Source: Oreohelix idahoensis
Lineage: Eukaryota; Mollusca; Gastropoda; Stylommatophora; Oreohelicidae
Reading direction: 5' to 3'
Assembly: GCA_024509875.1 (NCBI GenBank)
Contig: JAMPIV010012225.1
Coordinates: 434,001 to 498,000 of the forward strand
DNA length: 64,000 nucleotides
Part shown: positions 26,987 through 39,950 of the stretch, piece after piece
How the letters are laid out: every line of letters begins with the position of its first letter
Position numbering within the stretch: the stretch's first letter is position 1
Made by a program: the position numbers and the translations under genes
The notes under the pieces: model-generated
What the model was told of the DNA's origin: nothing
Databases searched by the model: none
The model's input: the letters and a program-made list of their open reading frames with translations, nothing else

Positions 26987-27205
26987 ACACGTGTTGTCCT
27001 GTAACATTGTTAATGTATTCAGGATATCAAGATTAAGTTCAATTATGGAATACAAAATTGAAGAAGTATGCGCACATAGTGTTTTACATAGGGAGAAGCG
27101 AGAAAGGTTGTTGTTGTTGATTTTAAGACCTTGCACAATCCATTGTATGTTGTTGTGTGCATGCGATACCCGGTTCAATTCCATATGGGTTATAATTTGG
27201 GTATT
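26987..27205. other. Spacer between two LTR insertions
   Basis: 219 bp holding the right ACACG and the left GTATT duplications. A perfect B-box-like GGTTCAATTCC near 27172 may be the relic of a SINE. No gene. Confidence 0.6.
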
Positions 27206-30198
27206 TGTAGCGTGAGGTTTTTATTGTATATAGGATCAGTATAGTATTGACAATACAAAAATAGAATTTCTGCAGGAAAATGGTGAAGTCCCAGTGTATG
27301 AGAGAACTACTGGTATCACAAATTAGTTACGGCTGTGAATGATCTGATCTCGAAAAATTAGTAGAGTGGAGACAGTCATAAAATGCCACCCCGCTGGGTA
27401 ACTAACTGTGATATTAAAACAAGGAAACAGATTTCACTTAACAATTATAAACTTGACAAGTCGTTCAAATACAATTTCTTTATTTATTAAGTATATACAC
27501 TATCTACTCTTTTGCTGAAGGGTGCATGTTGGAAGATGGAATGCAATGGATTTGTAAGTTTACAGATGATATATTTATATATATTACAACAAGTCTTCCA
27601 ATTATAGGAAAAAAATTAAATCAGCTGTGGTGTTATTCAATTATAGAAAATTTATCAGCTGTGCTGTTAATCTTGTCTCTCACTACGCTAAATCACATTT
27701 TCTTCATAGACAGTTAATTGCTCACACTTGCCGACGGAAATGGTACTAATGTGAACAGATCTCTTAAAACAGTTCTGTCCTTCTTAATTGATGCACACAA
27801 CACTTCTTCGCTGATGATCGTTCCTGTAGCTCACACAAGACTGAGGGGGACTAAGGATGTAGCTCCGATACAACCACTATGCTCCTGCGAAGTTCCAGGC
27901 AGTCGGATTGACCTGAACATACGACCTCAGGTTGAATGACACGAATAAGTTTAATACAAGCCAGATTTTGACCCGACTTAGTGAAGCAAGTCTGCCCGGC
28001 TTGCAGGTAAGCAGGAATCAGTCTTGGCAGCTTTCTCTTCTCTAGTCTGTCGTTCTTGCTGGTCTTCGTGTTTGTGTGTGTATTTGATGTTGTTGTTGAT
28101 TTGAAGAGGTGGGGGGGGAGGGGGGGGAGAGAGCGGACACTTAACAGCTGACCGTTATTGCCTCTTCTCGTTCCATCTTGGTCTACCCTGTTCAACCTGA
28201 AAATTGGGGTATTTAGTGTCATTTTATTTACTAATTTTGTATTAAGTTTAAATAACTTTTGTTTTTTGCAGTTTCTGGTTTTAATTTATATTAGTATTTG
28301 TCATTTTATTTTCAGTTTTTTTTAATTGTATATAGATAACTATTGTCCTTTGCACTTGGTTTTAATTTGTATGTTTTTTTGTTTTTTTTTAATCTCGTTG
28401 CCTTTCCTTGTCCTATGAGTAGTTAATGGGTTTGCTAATTTTTCTGGTTTTATTTTTTTAATGATTTGTTAGTTTTTGTTGCTTAATTTCTATTTGGTTG
28501 AAGGTCTTTTCTGAAGTATCATTTTTGTTATTGTTGTTTGATATTGCCACTGTTACTAACCTTATATGTTTTCCTTTGTTTTATGTACTCGTATATATCG
28601 TTTAAGGATTGATTGGGCTTCCCCTGGGGCATCTATACTTAACACCTTATCCCCTGTCATGTCTATATTGTTATTTCTAAAGTATGTTTTTAATTCAAGC
28701 CTCTGTTGATCATATTTTATACAGTGGATCAAGTAGTGGTCTATGTCATTTTCTTCCTGACATTCTTTGCAGTGTGGTTCCTCTATCATGAAGTATGCTG
28801 CACCGAGACGGAGACGCTACAGCTTTTTGTTCGAGGGTACCTTTAGTTCTTCTCTGACCTGGCATATCCTTGTTGGTTCTTTCAACAGTTTGAACGCATG
28901 TCTGCCTTTTCTACTGTTTTTCCATGTTGTCTTCCATCCCTCGTTTATAGTTAGCTTCACGTGGCTCTTTATCTCCGACTTTCCCAGTCCTGCTCTTATA
29001 TTGTTTTTACTTATCCTTCCATTCTTAGCGTTCTGGTCTGCCAACTCGTTACCAGCTATACCTTTGTGTGCTGGAACCCACACTAGCCTCACACTACATC
29101 CTCTGTTCCCTAGTGATGTATTAAATCCTAGAATTTCTTCCTTTATGTCTGGCCGGCTACATTTACCTGGGTGTTCTAGTGCTTGTAGTGATGATAGTGA
29201 GTCTGTAAATATCATAACAGCTTCTGGTGGGTTATCTTCGATTATTTCTAAACTTTTAAGAATTGCTACCATCTCTGCGGTAAAAATCTAAGCCCCTTCA
29301 GTTACACTGTAGCTATTTTTAATTACCCACTGTGGTATTACAACTCCTGCACCTAGTTGCCCATTATTACCCTTGGATCCATCAGTGTAGACAGCCAGAC
29401 TTTGTTTTGTTAGTTGATCTATGAACGTTCTACTTATCATTTTGGCTTCCTTATCTTCTATGTTTTGTTTAATCTTTTCAGTAAGTGAGTAGTCTATGAT
29501 TGGTGTTTTTAGTTCCCAGTGTGGTATTTTGCTTTTATATTTATTACTATTTTCAATTGTGTTTGACAGTTTTTTGAACTGCGTTAAATCTTCTATAGTT
29601 CTCCACCTTGTTGGATATCTATCTTTATTTAAGGGGACGTCCCATACACTTGGTTGGTTTTTGACTAATGCTTTATGTGCTGGGTGGGTCACTTCTTGTG
29701 CTACTTTACTCCAATAATTTAATCTTAGTTCTTTCCGTCTTAGACCAAGGGGCGGTATGCCAAGAGCTACTTCTAGTGCTTCTACTGGTGTTGATATAAA
29801 TGCACCTGTAATGGTTCTCATGGCTGCATTTTGAATTCTATGTGTATTTGAATAAAACGCGCACATATATATATAGGTAGACGCAGGTAGATGCGACTGC
29901 GCAAGGAACCCTTGTGATTGGTTCACAGCTTTTTAGTCTTCTTAATTGCAGGGGCACGCTGATTGGTTAGTTGTGTTTTAGTACTTTTCGTTTTACAGAG
30001 TTCCGAACCAACAGTGTTTTATGCCTAATTTATTCTGTCTGCCGCCATCTTGCGTGACCGTGACTTCATGTAATTTATTCTGTCTCAGAGTCTGCCAGCC
30101 ATCTTGCGTAACTGCTTGAACGTGGATTGGTTATGCATATTTGTATATCGACATAGTGTATTTAACAAAGCAGTGGGTTTACACACGACTTTACGACA
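27206..30198 (-). mobile_element. Solo LTR of a related Gmr1-like family, TSD GTATT
   Basis: Begins TGTAGCGTGAGG and ends CTTTACGACA, with GTATT at 27201-27205 and 30199-30203. The first ~870 bp align with the 14075 LTR (GAATGATCTGATCTCGAAA, GACAAGTCGTTCAAATACAA and others), and the last ~330 bp align with the LTR end (GCCGCCATCTTGCGTGA, GTGGGTTTACAC). It lacks the tandem-repeat block present in the other LTRs and is clearly more diverged, so it is an older subfamily. No internal region is present. A LINE sits inside at about 28085-29870. Confidence 0.85.
28085..29870 (-). pseudogene. LINE C-terminal region with RNase H, nested in the solo LTR
   Basis: The minus-strand frame starts in the RT thumb (RIQNAAMRTITGAF) and continues through an RNase H domain: VYTDGSKGNNGQLGAG, IFTDSLSSLQAL, and VWVPAHKGIAGNELAD with its conserved His and Asp. 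It ends in a CCHC-like segment, CKECQEENDIDHYLIHC. Two nonsense codons (29288-29290 and 28817-28819) break an otherwise single frame. About 450 bp of T-rich (plus strand) 3' UTR follow. An RNase H domain after RT is found in I-, Jockey- and R1-like groups; the exact clade is not resolved. 5'-truncated. Confidence 0.85.
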
Positions 30199-30203
30199 GT
30201 ATT

Positions 30204-30509
30204 TAGTATTCCTTTTTCTATATATCACATTACATTTGTTGTTTTTCCAGACTGTAAATTCTCTGGCGTTTGGTGAAATGTTTTCTAAGATCTGTTGGTG
30301 TATCTCTTCACTGTTTTTGAGTATATCTCCTGTTACCCTGTTGAGTTTTGAGATGTTTGGACTTTGATTTATTGTATGCTACCTTCTTATTTATTGTCTT
30401 TGAGAGATTGACTCGTGTATTTCTATTGGGAATGCACTGCTTTGTAAAGTTTTGTAATTTATCTTACTTTTATGCTGAACATATGTGGTGAATATTTTGT
30501 TTATATATT
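30204..30509. other. No gene assigned
   Basis: The minus strand has an open stretch (KLNRVTGDILKNSEEIHQQ) that may be transposon-derived, but I do not recognise it. Confidence 0.4.
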
Positions 30510-31170
30510 TTAAAGTGACAGGATAAGGGACAAAGTGATAGGTGCAGAGAAATTGATAAGAGTAGAACAGTGATAGGTGGAAGAAGGTGGAGGGAAGTTA
30601 AAGATGTGAGACAAAGTTATATGTGTGGGGCAATGTAATAGGAACAAGGCTATATAATAGCTGTGGATAAGTGATAGGTATAAGGCACTGTGATAGGTGT
30701 AAGACAAAATGATAGGTCTGGTTCATAGTAATAGGCGTGGTACAAAGTGATAGGTGTGGAGAAAGTGATAGGTGTAAGACAAAGCGATAGGTGTAAATCA
30801 AAATGATAGGTATAGTGCAAAGTGATAGGTGTGGTACAAAGTGATAGATGTGGTATAAGTGATAGGTATGATATAAAGTGATACGTATTATACACAGTGA
30901 TAGGTGTGGTACAAAGCGATAGGTGTGATACAACGTAAAAGATGTCATACACAGTGACAGGTGTGGCACATTTTAATAGGAGTGGTGCAAAGTTATTGAT
31001 AGGGTCCCCGTGACTTTACATGCGTAATACTATGTGATAGGAGTAGAACAAAATGATATATCTGGGACAATGTGTTATATTGGACGAAATATTTGAAGTA
31101 GTACAAATAAATAGGAATGGAACAAAGTAAAAGGTGTGGGAAAAAGTAGTGGGTGTAGTGCAAGCGGTGT
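30510..31170 (+). repeat. 18-20-bp minisatellite, degenerate
   Basis: Units of the form ACAAAGTGATAGGTGTGGT are repeated more than 25 times with drift. Minus-strand frames reading HTYHFVPHLSLC are translations of the repeat, not genes. Confidence 0.9.
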
Positions 31171-31317
31171 CTTGATATCCGTAGATATAATTGTATTCAT
31201 CTTCAGCATTTATTCCGACTTATTTCCTCCGTAAATACGGTGCTCTCGGGGAATCTCAGCATTTTTTGTTTTTATTCACTATTCTTTCCACCCCATGCTG
31301 TTTTGATCATATTAACA

Positions 31318-31575
31318 AGGTAAAGATAGTTCCATTGCAACTAACGCCGCAGGGGAGGGAAAAGTTAGAGACTTCATTATAATAGATCCTGCTTTATTAG
31401 GTGAGGTGACAGTTTCCTTCCTTGCTGCATTTTGTCTTCCTTAACTCAAGAGCAGAGTCAGGTACCCACTTACAGCCGAATAGACTAAAGCGTGACGATA
31501 ACAGGTTTAGAATCCCGTAACTATGCTTCGATGAAGCAGGGGCTCTAACCGCTCACTACCAATCGGACGCACGAG
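31318..31575 (-). mobile_element. SINE family 2 copy
   Basis: Same layout as the 12302 copy. The head (minus) shows A-box-like GATTGGTAGTGAGCGGTTAG and B-box-like GGGATTCTAAACC; the 3' end is the complement of AGGTAAAGATAGTTCCATTG. Confidence 0.75.
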
Positions 31576-31770
31576 CGGGGAGAGAAGCACTTACTTGGGC
31601 AAAGAAAACTACGTTACGGCCAGAAGGTCATTGTCAGGAATAAACAACCGAACACAGAAGAGAAAGACGGCCTGAACTAGTAAATAAAAATGATACGGCC
31701 CTTAAAAAGGAAGGGCCCGGTGAAGCTCTCTTGAAAATCCGAATTCGTCTTCTTCTTCTTCGTTTGCCCT

Positions 31771-34034
31771 TGTGACAGAGTTATGTAAATATATTACATG
31801 AATCCACACGTTTTTGCTTCCACCTGGTTTTCCACCTTTGCTTGCTTATTAATATTCACGTTTTGTTAACGCAGAAGGCAAGCGCTTCGATGTCTGTCGA
31901 ACTCATATTTTAGCCACGCCTATTTTCTTTTTCTCTATGTCTTACAGACACTAGGAATGTTTACAAACAGACCTATTAGCTAGTCCAGAGCCGTTAACTG
32001 AATTATCACGCGAACGATTGGGCAATCGCTGAAATAGTGACAGATCAGAGAACGGGTCGTATATTTGTAGAATCAAGGGCCGTAATTCAAAAGACGGACC
32101 TTTGACGGTTGCATTTCCTCAAGGGAAGATAACAACAGTCCGTGAGTCCCAGAGAATGTCATTAGCTACGGAACGAGCGGAGATCAAAAGACTGTTTGCT
32201 CGTTGCCAAAGTCTAGCGTTCGGCAGAAGTGTGAATTTAAGCTTTGATTCATGAATCGACCGCAGAATTCCCCAAAATCTGGGCGAAGGCGCTATATTTA
32301 GCACTGACTAGCGAATTTCTACCTATTTTATATATATACCCCAGCTTTTAAAATCATTTATCGAGTAGCCTCAGAAAGTTCGGAACATCTAGCTTCGAAT
32401 TCTAGACTATTGTTAAAGTGGATTTCTTAGTGTTTCGATTAGAGAGTTTCTATTTCTGTGTTGCGGTAAATATTATACTAGCATTTTTGAGTGATTTAAT
32501 TGTTAAAAGTTCGTCATTATATTTCACTAGAATTTACTGTGTTAATTGGCTAGCAGATTAATATATATATATAGCTAATTCTTTCAGCTGTAACGAAAAT
32601 TTAATTAATTGCTATTAACCAGTATGAGATATTTTACTTGACTAGTAAATGCACTATTCATTATGAGTACTGACGAAATATATATTTATTTCTAATTCAT
32701 TATGAGTAATTTTATAAATGACTAGCGCTTATTTCACGGGGTTTTTTTTAAACGATAAAATAAGATATACACTTGTGGTTTCTAATTAAATCTAATAACT
32801 GAGTGGATATTAGATTATACCGTTACGCGGGTTAGGATAGATACTGATATTGTGATTAAATGTTATGTATTTTCTTCCTAAAATCCAGTACGGCTCATAA
32901 ACCAAAACCTACCAGCGGCCTACATCTGAGAAAACGGGTCTAAGTCTAAGTCCAATAGACGCAAAACAAACATTCTTATGCAAATAGCGGGTCTTCGAGG
33001 TTGACCTGTTCGGCCCTCTTGTTTCACCTAAAAAGAGAGAGAGAGAGAGTACCAACAAAAGACGATAAGAATAATTGTAACTGGACCTATAGATATCCAG
33101 ATTTCCTTTTTCCATTTTCATATACATTCAGCCTGTTGTGGCGAAATTGTCAAGATGAAATAAACAGATCCAATTAACAGTATCGAAGTAAGCGTTCCCC
33201 AAATAACCAGATTAATCAAACTTGGAGGAGCTGGGGCTTACTTTGCCAAAACAAGCAACACTGGATTTGCTGTTTGTACCATGGAGATATGTTCCAGATG
33301 TTGTTAATCAACAGTTAGGTAAGAACGAATGAACGTGGTCACTGTCTGTCTGAAGCGAGAGAAAGAAGGAGTGAATAATTCTTCTATTGTATAATCATGA
33401 TACTCACTTTGTTTTGCCTTTCTTTTGTTTGCTAATACTGTTATTTTCAGAATAGATTAATTAGGAACTCTGTTCTTTACAGTATAGTCAAATTCTATAC
33501 CATAGTGCTAATCTTTTGACCTTTTGGGGGTTAATTAACTTCTTCTTGTGGGATCTTGTCTCAACAGAGGGGATTGCACTTATGGGTCTATTTCTTTATT
33601 AATTCTGTAACTTACTATTTTATATTTGATATTTTGATACTAGATGTTGTGAAGTTTTCTTTATGATAAATAAACTTAACATAAAAAACTTAATTACCTG
33701 TGTTGGTCAGCTAGGCCCAATATCCATATTCCATTAATATAGTTTCACGTTTGTGCGTCAAGTTGTCGTCACTTATCTGTGTGTGTGTATGTGAGTGGTT
33801 AATAATATATATGTTAATATATACAGAAAGTTAAACTGTCTGATAAACAAATTTCATTCGTAGAGATAGGCTGGACTAGAGTATCTTCTCAATCCAGGGA
33901 CAAACTCTACCTTTTCACCATTTCACTCGTGAAATCTATTTTTTTACCTTATCTCTCACTGAGTTACCACCTTTTCCAGTTCTATTCAGACCGGACCAGA
34001 ATCTGTCTTAATCACCTATCCAAAATCTACGACA
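31771..34034 (-). mobile_element. Solo LTR, TSD GCCCT
   Basis: Starts TGTGACAGAGTTATG and ends AAAATCTACGACA; GCCCT occurs at 31766-31770 and 34035-34039. It aligns in patches with 56785-59517 (for example TTCTGTGTTGCGGTAAATAT against TTCTGTGTTGAGGTAAATAT, and GTGGGTCTATC-like segments). No coding frame. Orientation is inferred only from the TGTCGT-type end shared with the Gmr1-like LTRs. Confidence 0.85.
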
Positions 34035-34289
34035 GCCCTCAGACTTTTACATCAATGATTCAAATAAAGGCAATAGTTAGTTCAAGGTTCCTGATGTCTC
34101 CGAACAGTTTTTCGTGGACAGAAGTGGGTTGTTGCCATATGTCACTTCTGTCACTGCTGTAAGTTGGGCAGGATTGGAGCAGATGTTTGGCTGTCGTGGG
34201 GCTGGTGCCACAGAAGCAGAGATCTGTTGGACCAATCCTGTACTTGGGTATAGATGGTACCTCAACCTATTGTGACCAGTGCGTAAGCG

Positions 34290-36596
34290 TGTCACGGGTT
34301 GCCTCCTCTTAGCTCCGCAGAAGTGGTCCAACAGTGGCCCAAACTCAAGAGTGACTGATGTGGGTCTTCAAAGGTGTCTACCTTTACACAAGATTACTTT
34401 TGGCAGAGTTGTAGGTAGAAGGATAATGGTGCTTCTACCTCCAGGGAGTATTCACAAGATATTCAGAAAAGCAAGAACAATGCTGAATTGGCCGTTAACT
34501 CTAGTATCTGCCGTCCACTTTTGTGAAGGATTATGTAATATAATTTTTGCTCGTATAAGCCCCCAGCTGAATTAATTCAGCGAATTTCCTCTTTTTATTA
34601 TATAGCAATGCTTACGTGTATTTTAGAAATTGTCTGAGACATACGGATGTAGTACATTAAAAATGATTACATCAACTTTAGATTTGTCTTTATACAAGTA
34701 ACAAATTTAATAATCAATATAACAGTTTAAAAAATGAATACTTATTTAATAAAAATGCTCATCATCAGTGATGTTAAAGAGGTTTGGTAAGAGTTCACTT
34801 GGCAGCTTTTATGTTTCTACTTAGCTGCCAATGAGTTTGTCTGTTCTGCTTCATCTGATGTTCGGGTCTTTGCAGATGGAGGACTAGATTACTCACGTCC
34901 CTGGTGTAGGGCGCAGCACGTTCCTAGAAGCGCCACGGAGTGTCTACGAAGTTGGTTCAGCGTTTCTAAGATCCGTCTGATGATGGTGTCTAGCGTCGAC
35001 TTCGGACTACTTATACCCTCACTTGTTCCATAGATAGTGCCCTCAACTGGTACCACCAGCTAGCATCACAAAAGAAGAGAACAAATACCCTCTTGAGTAA
35101 TGAGTTTCCCGACACATACTCATGTGTCCCCCTCTTCCTATTCCACCATCTTATGTACCACAGACCTTTTACCCTCGCTGAGAATTAATATTAATCCCAT
35201 TGAACGGAAAAAAAACATTCTTTACATTTAAATTGAATAGATGTATATTTAACTTTACATTGGTTGAAACGTTTAATAATATAAATTGAATATGTTTCCC
35301 TTTACATCTACCATGTTTGAAAATGTTAAGAATATAGATTAAATATGTTTACATTTACATATACACTGGTTGAAAATATTAATAATATAGATTATGTACA
35401 TCCTTTCTTTCATCATTCACTCCCTGCTCCATATGGAGCTTCGGACTACCTCAGCTTTTGGTTCTCTGTAAGAAACTCGTAATAAAGCAGTCACCAGCCC
35501 TGGCAGTGGTGGTTCATGAAATCATCATTCTATATGCCGAGGTTGCCAGCCTCAAATGACTTGGACATCCACAAGCAATTTTCACATATTAATATTAACA
35601 TGTCAATATATACATATTAGTTCATATGTTAATAATGCAAAATTTAGAACTTAAAATGTACAACTTACGCCAATCTTTAGGTATACAGTCCGCTGGCTCA
35701 GAGAAATAGTTTAAGGCAGCTTGTCGATGCCTCTTACACGTGATCTGGGGTGTTGTTATTTTAGCAATAAGTTCCCACTTTGACTTTGTGTTACAGTTTC
35801 CTCAGATTCCGGTTTTCCTTGCTAATAATGGTAGAGTTTTTCTGGGCTTTTAAGTCCTCAATAGGTTCAAACAAGTCCGGTCTAGTAAATAAAATCTGCG
35901 GCTATTCTTAACTCTGCCAAGGTCTGGTTGTCTTCTTGGCGCGAGGTGAATTTTCACAGTGTTCTAAATTGTCAGGTTATATTCCCCCTTTCGTTCCTGG
36001 CACGTGTTGTTTACTATTAGACCAGGCCTAGTCAGAAATGTGGTTATTCCTACATCTCGAATGCCGGCCACTAGTTTCAAAACCTGTGTGTTTTGGTGGG
36101 ATAATTCAAAATATTTTCACCAGGAAATTTCTGTGCGTTAATGCAAAGGTCATGTCTTCCAAATATGGAAGTGACATTTCCGTAATATTTTCGTCATTGA
36201 TTACACATAATTTCTTACTTTTATCTCAAGTAATATCTTCGTAATAATTCTGCCGGAAGATGATTACAACATTCCGTCTGTCAGGTGCGTGTTTGTAATA
36301 TGTCCGCAGACTGGTAATGTATCTCCCGGCCCGCCTTAGGTAAACACAACGCGCAGTCGCTATGCGAAACTGACCAATAACCTGTGCCTAATCTTAGCAA
36401 AGCAGAGAAGCTTAAAGCAAACATGACTAAGTATCACTGAAGGGAGTGTAAAATTGATAAGAAAATAGCTAATATCTGTTTGATAGCAGAGAAAGAAATG
36501 GGCCGACCACGGAAATTTCGCGTAAACAGTACGCACAACAAATGTAACTGAATACGGCCCGAGAGGAGAAGAGATCGACCCAATAATTCTGTCACA
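34290..36596 (+). mobile_element. Solo LTR, TSD AAGCG
   Basis: Starts TGTCACGGGTTGCC and ends ATTCTGTCACA; AAGCG occurs at 34285-34289 and 36597-36601. The first ~190 bp recur in reverse orientation at the LTR ends at 7650 and 63276. 2307 bp, noncoding. The terminus TCTGTCACA is shared with the 31771 and 56785 repeats, suggesting related families. Confidence 0.85.
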
Positions 36597-37439
36597 AAGC
36601 GGAAAATGATGACCTGGTATCGCCTAGATAGGTGGTGATAGGCATAATCTTTTATGTGACCTGGGTGTTCTCTGGCCCATTTGGACTTGAATATGGCTTT
36701 GATAGTTGTTTTAACCATTTCATAAGTTGTCTGTATATCGTTTTGTTGCAGCGATCCCCTTATTTAGCAAGTTTATCTGCCTCTTCGTTGCATAAAATGT
36801 TGCAATGGGATGGTATCCATTGGACTGTGCACTTGTTGAAGCAATTGGACAGGCTTTCAAGTCAGTTTATCAGATCTTTCAGTTCTTTAGCATGGTGGCT
36901 GTTCAGGGCTGCTATTACAGAATATCCGCATGGCTTTTCTTTATTTCCGTCGTTCTTATCTATTTGTCCCACGAAGAAGCATTTGTACCGTTGTATTCGC
37001 CTTGTTTTTGTGCTGGTGTTAAGTGAATCTCGCATAACGTACCTAGAAAGAAAATGGAACATCCCTATCGCAGGGTCACTTTTTACTTCTACTAACGCTA
37101 GGAAGCTATGAGGTACTATAAAGGGAAAATAGTCATTAAGTCGATGTTCTGTGTCACAAAAGTCATTGCTGCACTTACATGTATAAATTGCAGCGTTACA
37201 AAAATAATTGTGAGTAAAAATTCGTGCTGGGATTGATTAAAAATATTATAATCGATTAATTGATTTTCTTTAATCGAAGATTAATAGAACAATTTGGAAA
37301 AATATAAAGACACGTTTAAAAAAAAAATTTTTTTTAATCACTAAAGACTTTATTTGTTTTACTTGTTATAAGGCAACACCATCTTGAAAATATAATAAAA
37401 ATACTGAAAAGTTAAAACCAAACAATCCTATATATAAAA

Positions 37440-39259
37440 TCCCAGCTTTTTCTGTCAGTACATAACGTTAAGGGAAGCAACTATGGTTGAAAGTTAGACA
37501 TTAATTGTATTGTTTCCCTTATATGTACTCTCCCGAAAATAGTAACACTTACCAAAGAAGAATGCGTGTTACGGTATATGATATTAACGCCGTCTGCTAA
37601 AGGTTACCAGACGTGCAATCGTAAAGGTTAAGACATTTAATATATTGCGATAGATGTTTCAATTATTGAACGCTCCATACACGATCGATTATGACGTGTC
37701 TAGCGTTGTTTAGGACACAGTCGGTAACTAGGAGACGCTACCCTTTGTTACTTGACCGCCAAGCTGAATAGCTGCGTTTTTCTAACCTTCCAATTCAATG
37801 GCATGATATAGCCATTTATATGTGCATTTTTGATGGACCAGGGTCAGTCCTAGAACTCTATATGAGAGGAAAATTTATGGAGGTTAGTATTTAACTAGAA
37901 TTCTCAGAAGGAGGAGAATAATCGTCAAATTCGTATGAAAATATTCAGACTCGCAGTCTCACTGTCGGCAGGTAGCCATGTCTAGCTGCGCGTGCATATA
38001 GCTGTGATGTTCTGACGACAATACTGCATTGTATCCTTAAACGGACATTGACACGTAAACCAGCAGTCTACGTTATTGATTAATTTATGCATGACTTATA
38101 AGGACTTATGTTCTGTTCCTATTTGAAATGATCATCCTGTGTGTACATGTGATTAAATATTACGGACTCAATCTGAAGGCATTAATTACTTTCATTAATG
38201 TTGCTGAGTTCAAGTTACATGAACTACTTCTTCATACCATGCTACTGAGTTGTATGAACACCTTCACCCTAATTCGCGTAATACTAAACAAAGCACGATT
38301 AACAAGAGATCACTAAAGTAACCATACTCAGTGCATGATCTTCCTGCAACCGTATTTGTGACAAAATAAGTTTCAGAAGCGCAGATGCGAACAAGAATAC
38401 AGGTGAAGAACAAAAATCTGTGCCCTCTGGCAATAAGGGAATTGATAAACTTACACACAATTATTATCCCTCGCTCGCTGCTCTTAAAGGTCGTAGTGAA
38501 CATTTCCTGCTTGATGCACAGAATTTTCGGTCGCTTTTTTTTTAAATTTTGTTAGAGTTTAGGCAGGTAGTTTCTTCCAAGTTTCTTAAAAGTATAATAA
38601 TATGACTGGGCTTCTTTAAGCGCCAAACACGCGCGCATACTAGGCAGAATTTACCGATGCTCTATGTTACGTCGGTCGGTCACACTCAAAATAGTAACTC
38701 GCGCCAGAAATAAAAGTGCACAACGCACGGTGTACAACTTGCTCGGCGTGGTGTTATAAAACAAATACTTTGGTTTTATTTTTTTAATTCTTTCACGAAA
38801 TTAGTAGCGCTCGACAAAGAAAAAGTGCGTAAAAATTGGTGTGCATGAGCCCTCACCCGATGTACAAATCATGAAAACTTGAAAGTTTTTGCTAAAACCA
38901 CTTATTATCAGGGACTACTCTTTGAAAACAATCCACGCACTTTCACGCGAAATGTTGTCATCAAAGAACTTTTAAACTGAATGTAAAATAACATAATTCT
39001 CGCCGTGTGTACGTTAGTCACAGCTGAGGAATGCAAATGTGTTGAAAAATTGTATTGTTTCCATTATATATACTATCCCGAAAATAGTTACAATCAACAA
39101 AGAAAAGCGTTCAAATGACGGTGTTCATGAACAGTTTGATTACACTGTATAATGGAAAGAAACCAAAAGCACTCTAAGAATGTACTCTATCTGCTCATCC
39201 GGGAACGGAAACAGCACACTATAATTAAAAACTCGTCAAGTTTGACGGGTTATTGCTAG
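37440..39259 (+). mobile_element. Candidate longer non-autonomous Helitron
   Basis: The 5' end at 37440 reads TCCCAGCTTTTTCTGTCAGT after an A, and the next ~130 bp match the 5' part of the short Helitrons. A 3' end at 39256-39259 has a hairpin (CTCGTCAAGTTTGACGGG), TTATTG, then CTAG followed by T. The 3' section from about 39050 again carries Helitron sequence. Whether both ends belong to one 1.8 kb element or to two copies is uncertain. No Rep/helicase ORF. Confidence 0.55.
38338..38605 (+). repeat. Direct repeat, first copy
   Basis: Shares TCTGTGCCCTCTGGCAATAA, CTCTTAAAGGTCGTAGTGAA and TTTCTTAAAAGTAT with 39318-39572, in the same order and orientation, with small indels. Confidence 0.8.
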
Positions 39260-39317
39260 TGTAAAATAAATTCCTACAGAAAGAACTGCTCTAACATCTG
39301 GTGAATACTCTGATGCC

Positions 39318-39572
39318 TTCCTGCAAGGGGGTCAGCGGTATTTGTGACTTCTGGCTAAACAAGAAGCGCAGATGGAACAGAAGAATACAGGGAAGAACTC
39401 AGAATAATCTGTGCCCTCTGGCAATAAGGGAATTGATAACTTGACAACTTATTAACTCTTAAAGGTCGTAGTGAACATTTCCATGCTTGATACAAAGAAT
39501 TTTCGGTCGCTTTGAGTTTATATATTTTGTTAGAGTTTAAGGTTAAGTTCTATCCAAGTTTCTTAAAAGTAT
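39318..39572 (+). repeat. Direct repeat, second copy
   Basis: About 980 bp downstream of the first copy; the candidate Helitron 3' end lies between them. Function unknown. Confidence 0.8.
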
Positions 39573-39950
39573 GGTAAAGTTATAAATCGTTGAACAAAAA
39601 CGAAATTGAATAAGAATTAACAAAATATATAATTGAGACAGCATGCAACAAGAACTTAGTTCAAATATACTGGCCCCGAAAGGTTTTCTCCCGTCACAAG
39701 CATCCAGGAAAAACGGCCTTGAATGCTGGCCTCTCGTCCTTTAAGACGTACGTGATGTTAGCAATGGGAGAGTGGGCCCCTTACTGGCATGGGCCCTGTG
39801 ACAATGCCTGTTTGTCCTGCCGCTTTGTCCGCTCATGAGATTCAAAATGTATAAGAACTGATACTAAAAAAAAAAAAATCGAAGTTACAGAAATTTGACA
39901 AGGACGGTGAGAAAGAATAAAACTTATTAAAACTGACAATATTATAAATA
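39573..39950. other. No gene seen
   Basis: Unassigned DNA up to the Helitron end. Confidence 0.5.

Larger units (their letters stand above)
31745..37062 (-). pseudogene. One LINE fragment split by two solo LTRs
   Basis: Pieces: 36597-37062, 34035-34289 and 31745-31770. In order they give an RNase H end (AALNSHHAKELKDLI, CTVQWIPSHCNILCNEEADK), then KWAREHPGHIKDYAYH, then LRTGHNRLRYHLY and a cysteine-rich end, then a tail of GAA units. The continuous copy at 8090-8460 shows that these pieces were adjacent. Removing the two LTRs and one copy of each 5-bp duplication (AAGCG, GCCCT) restores colinearity. Stops and frameshifts are frequent, so the LINE is old and predates both LTRs. Confidence 0.85.

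Noticed and set aside
30510..30969. Minus-strand proteins of about 100-120 residues
   Set aside because: Translation of the minisatellite.
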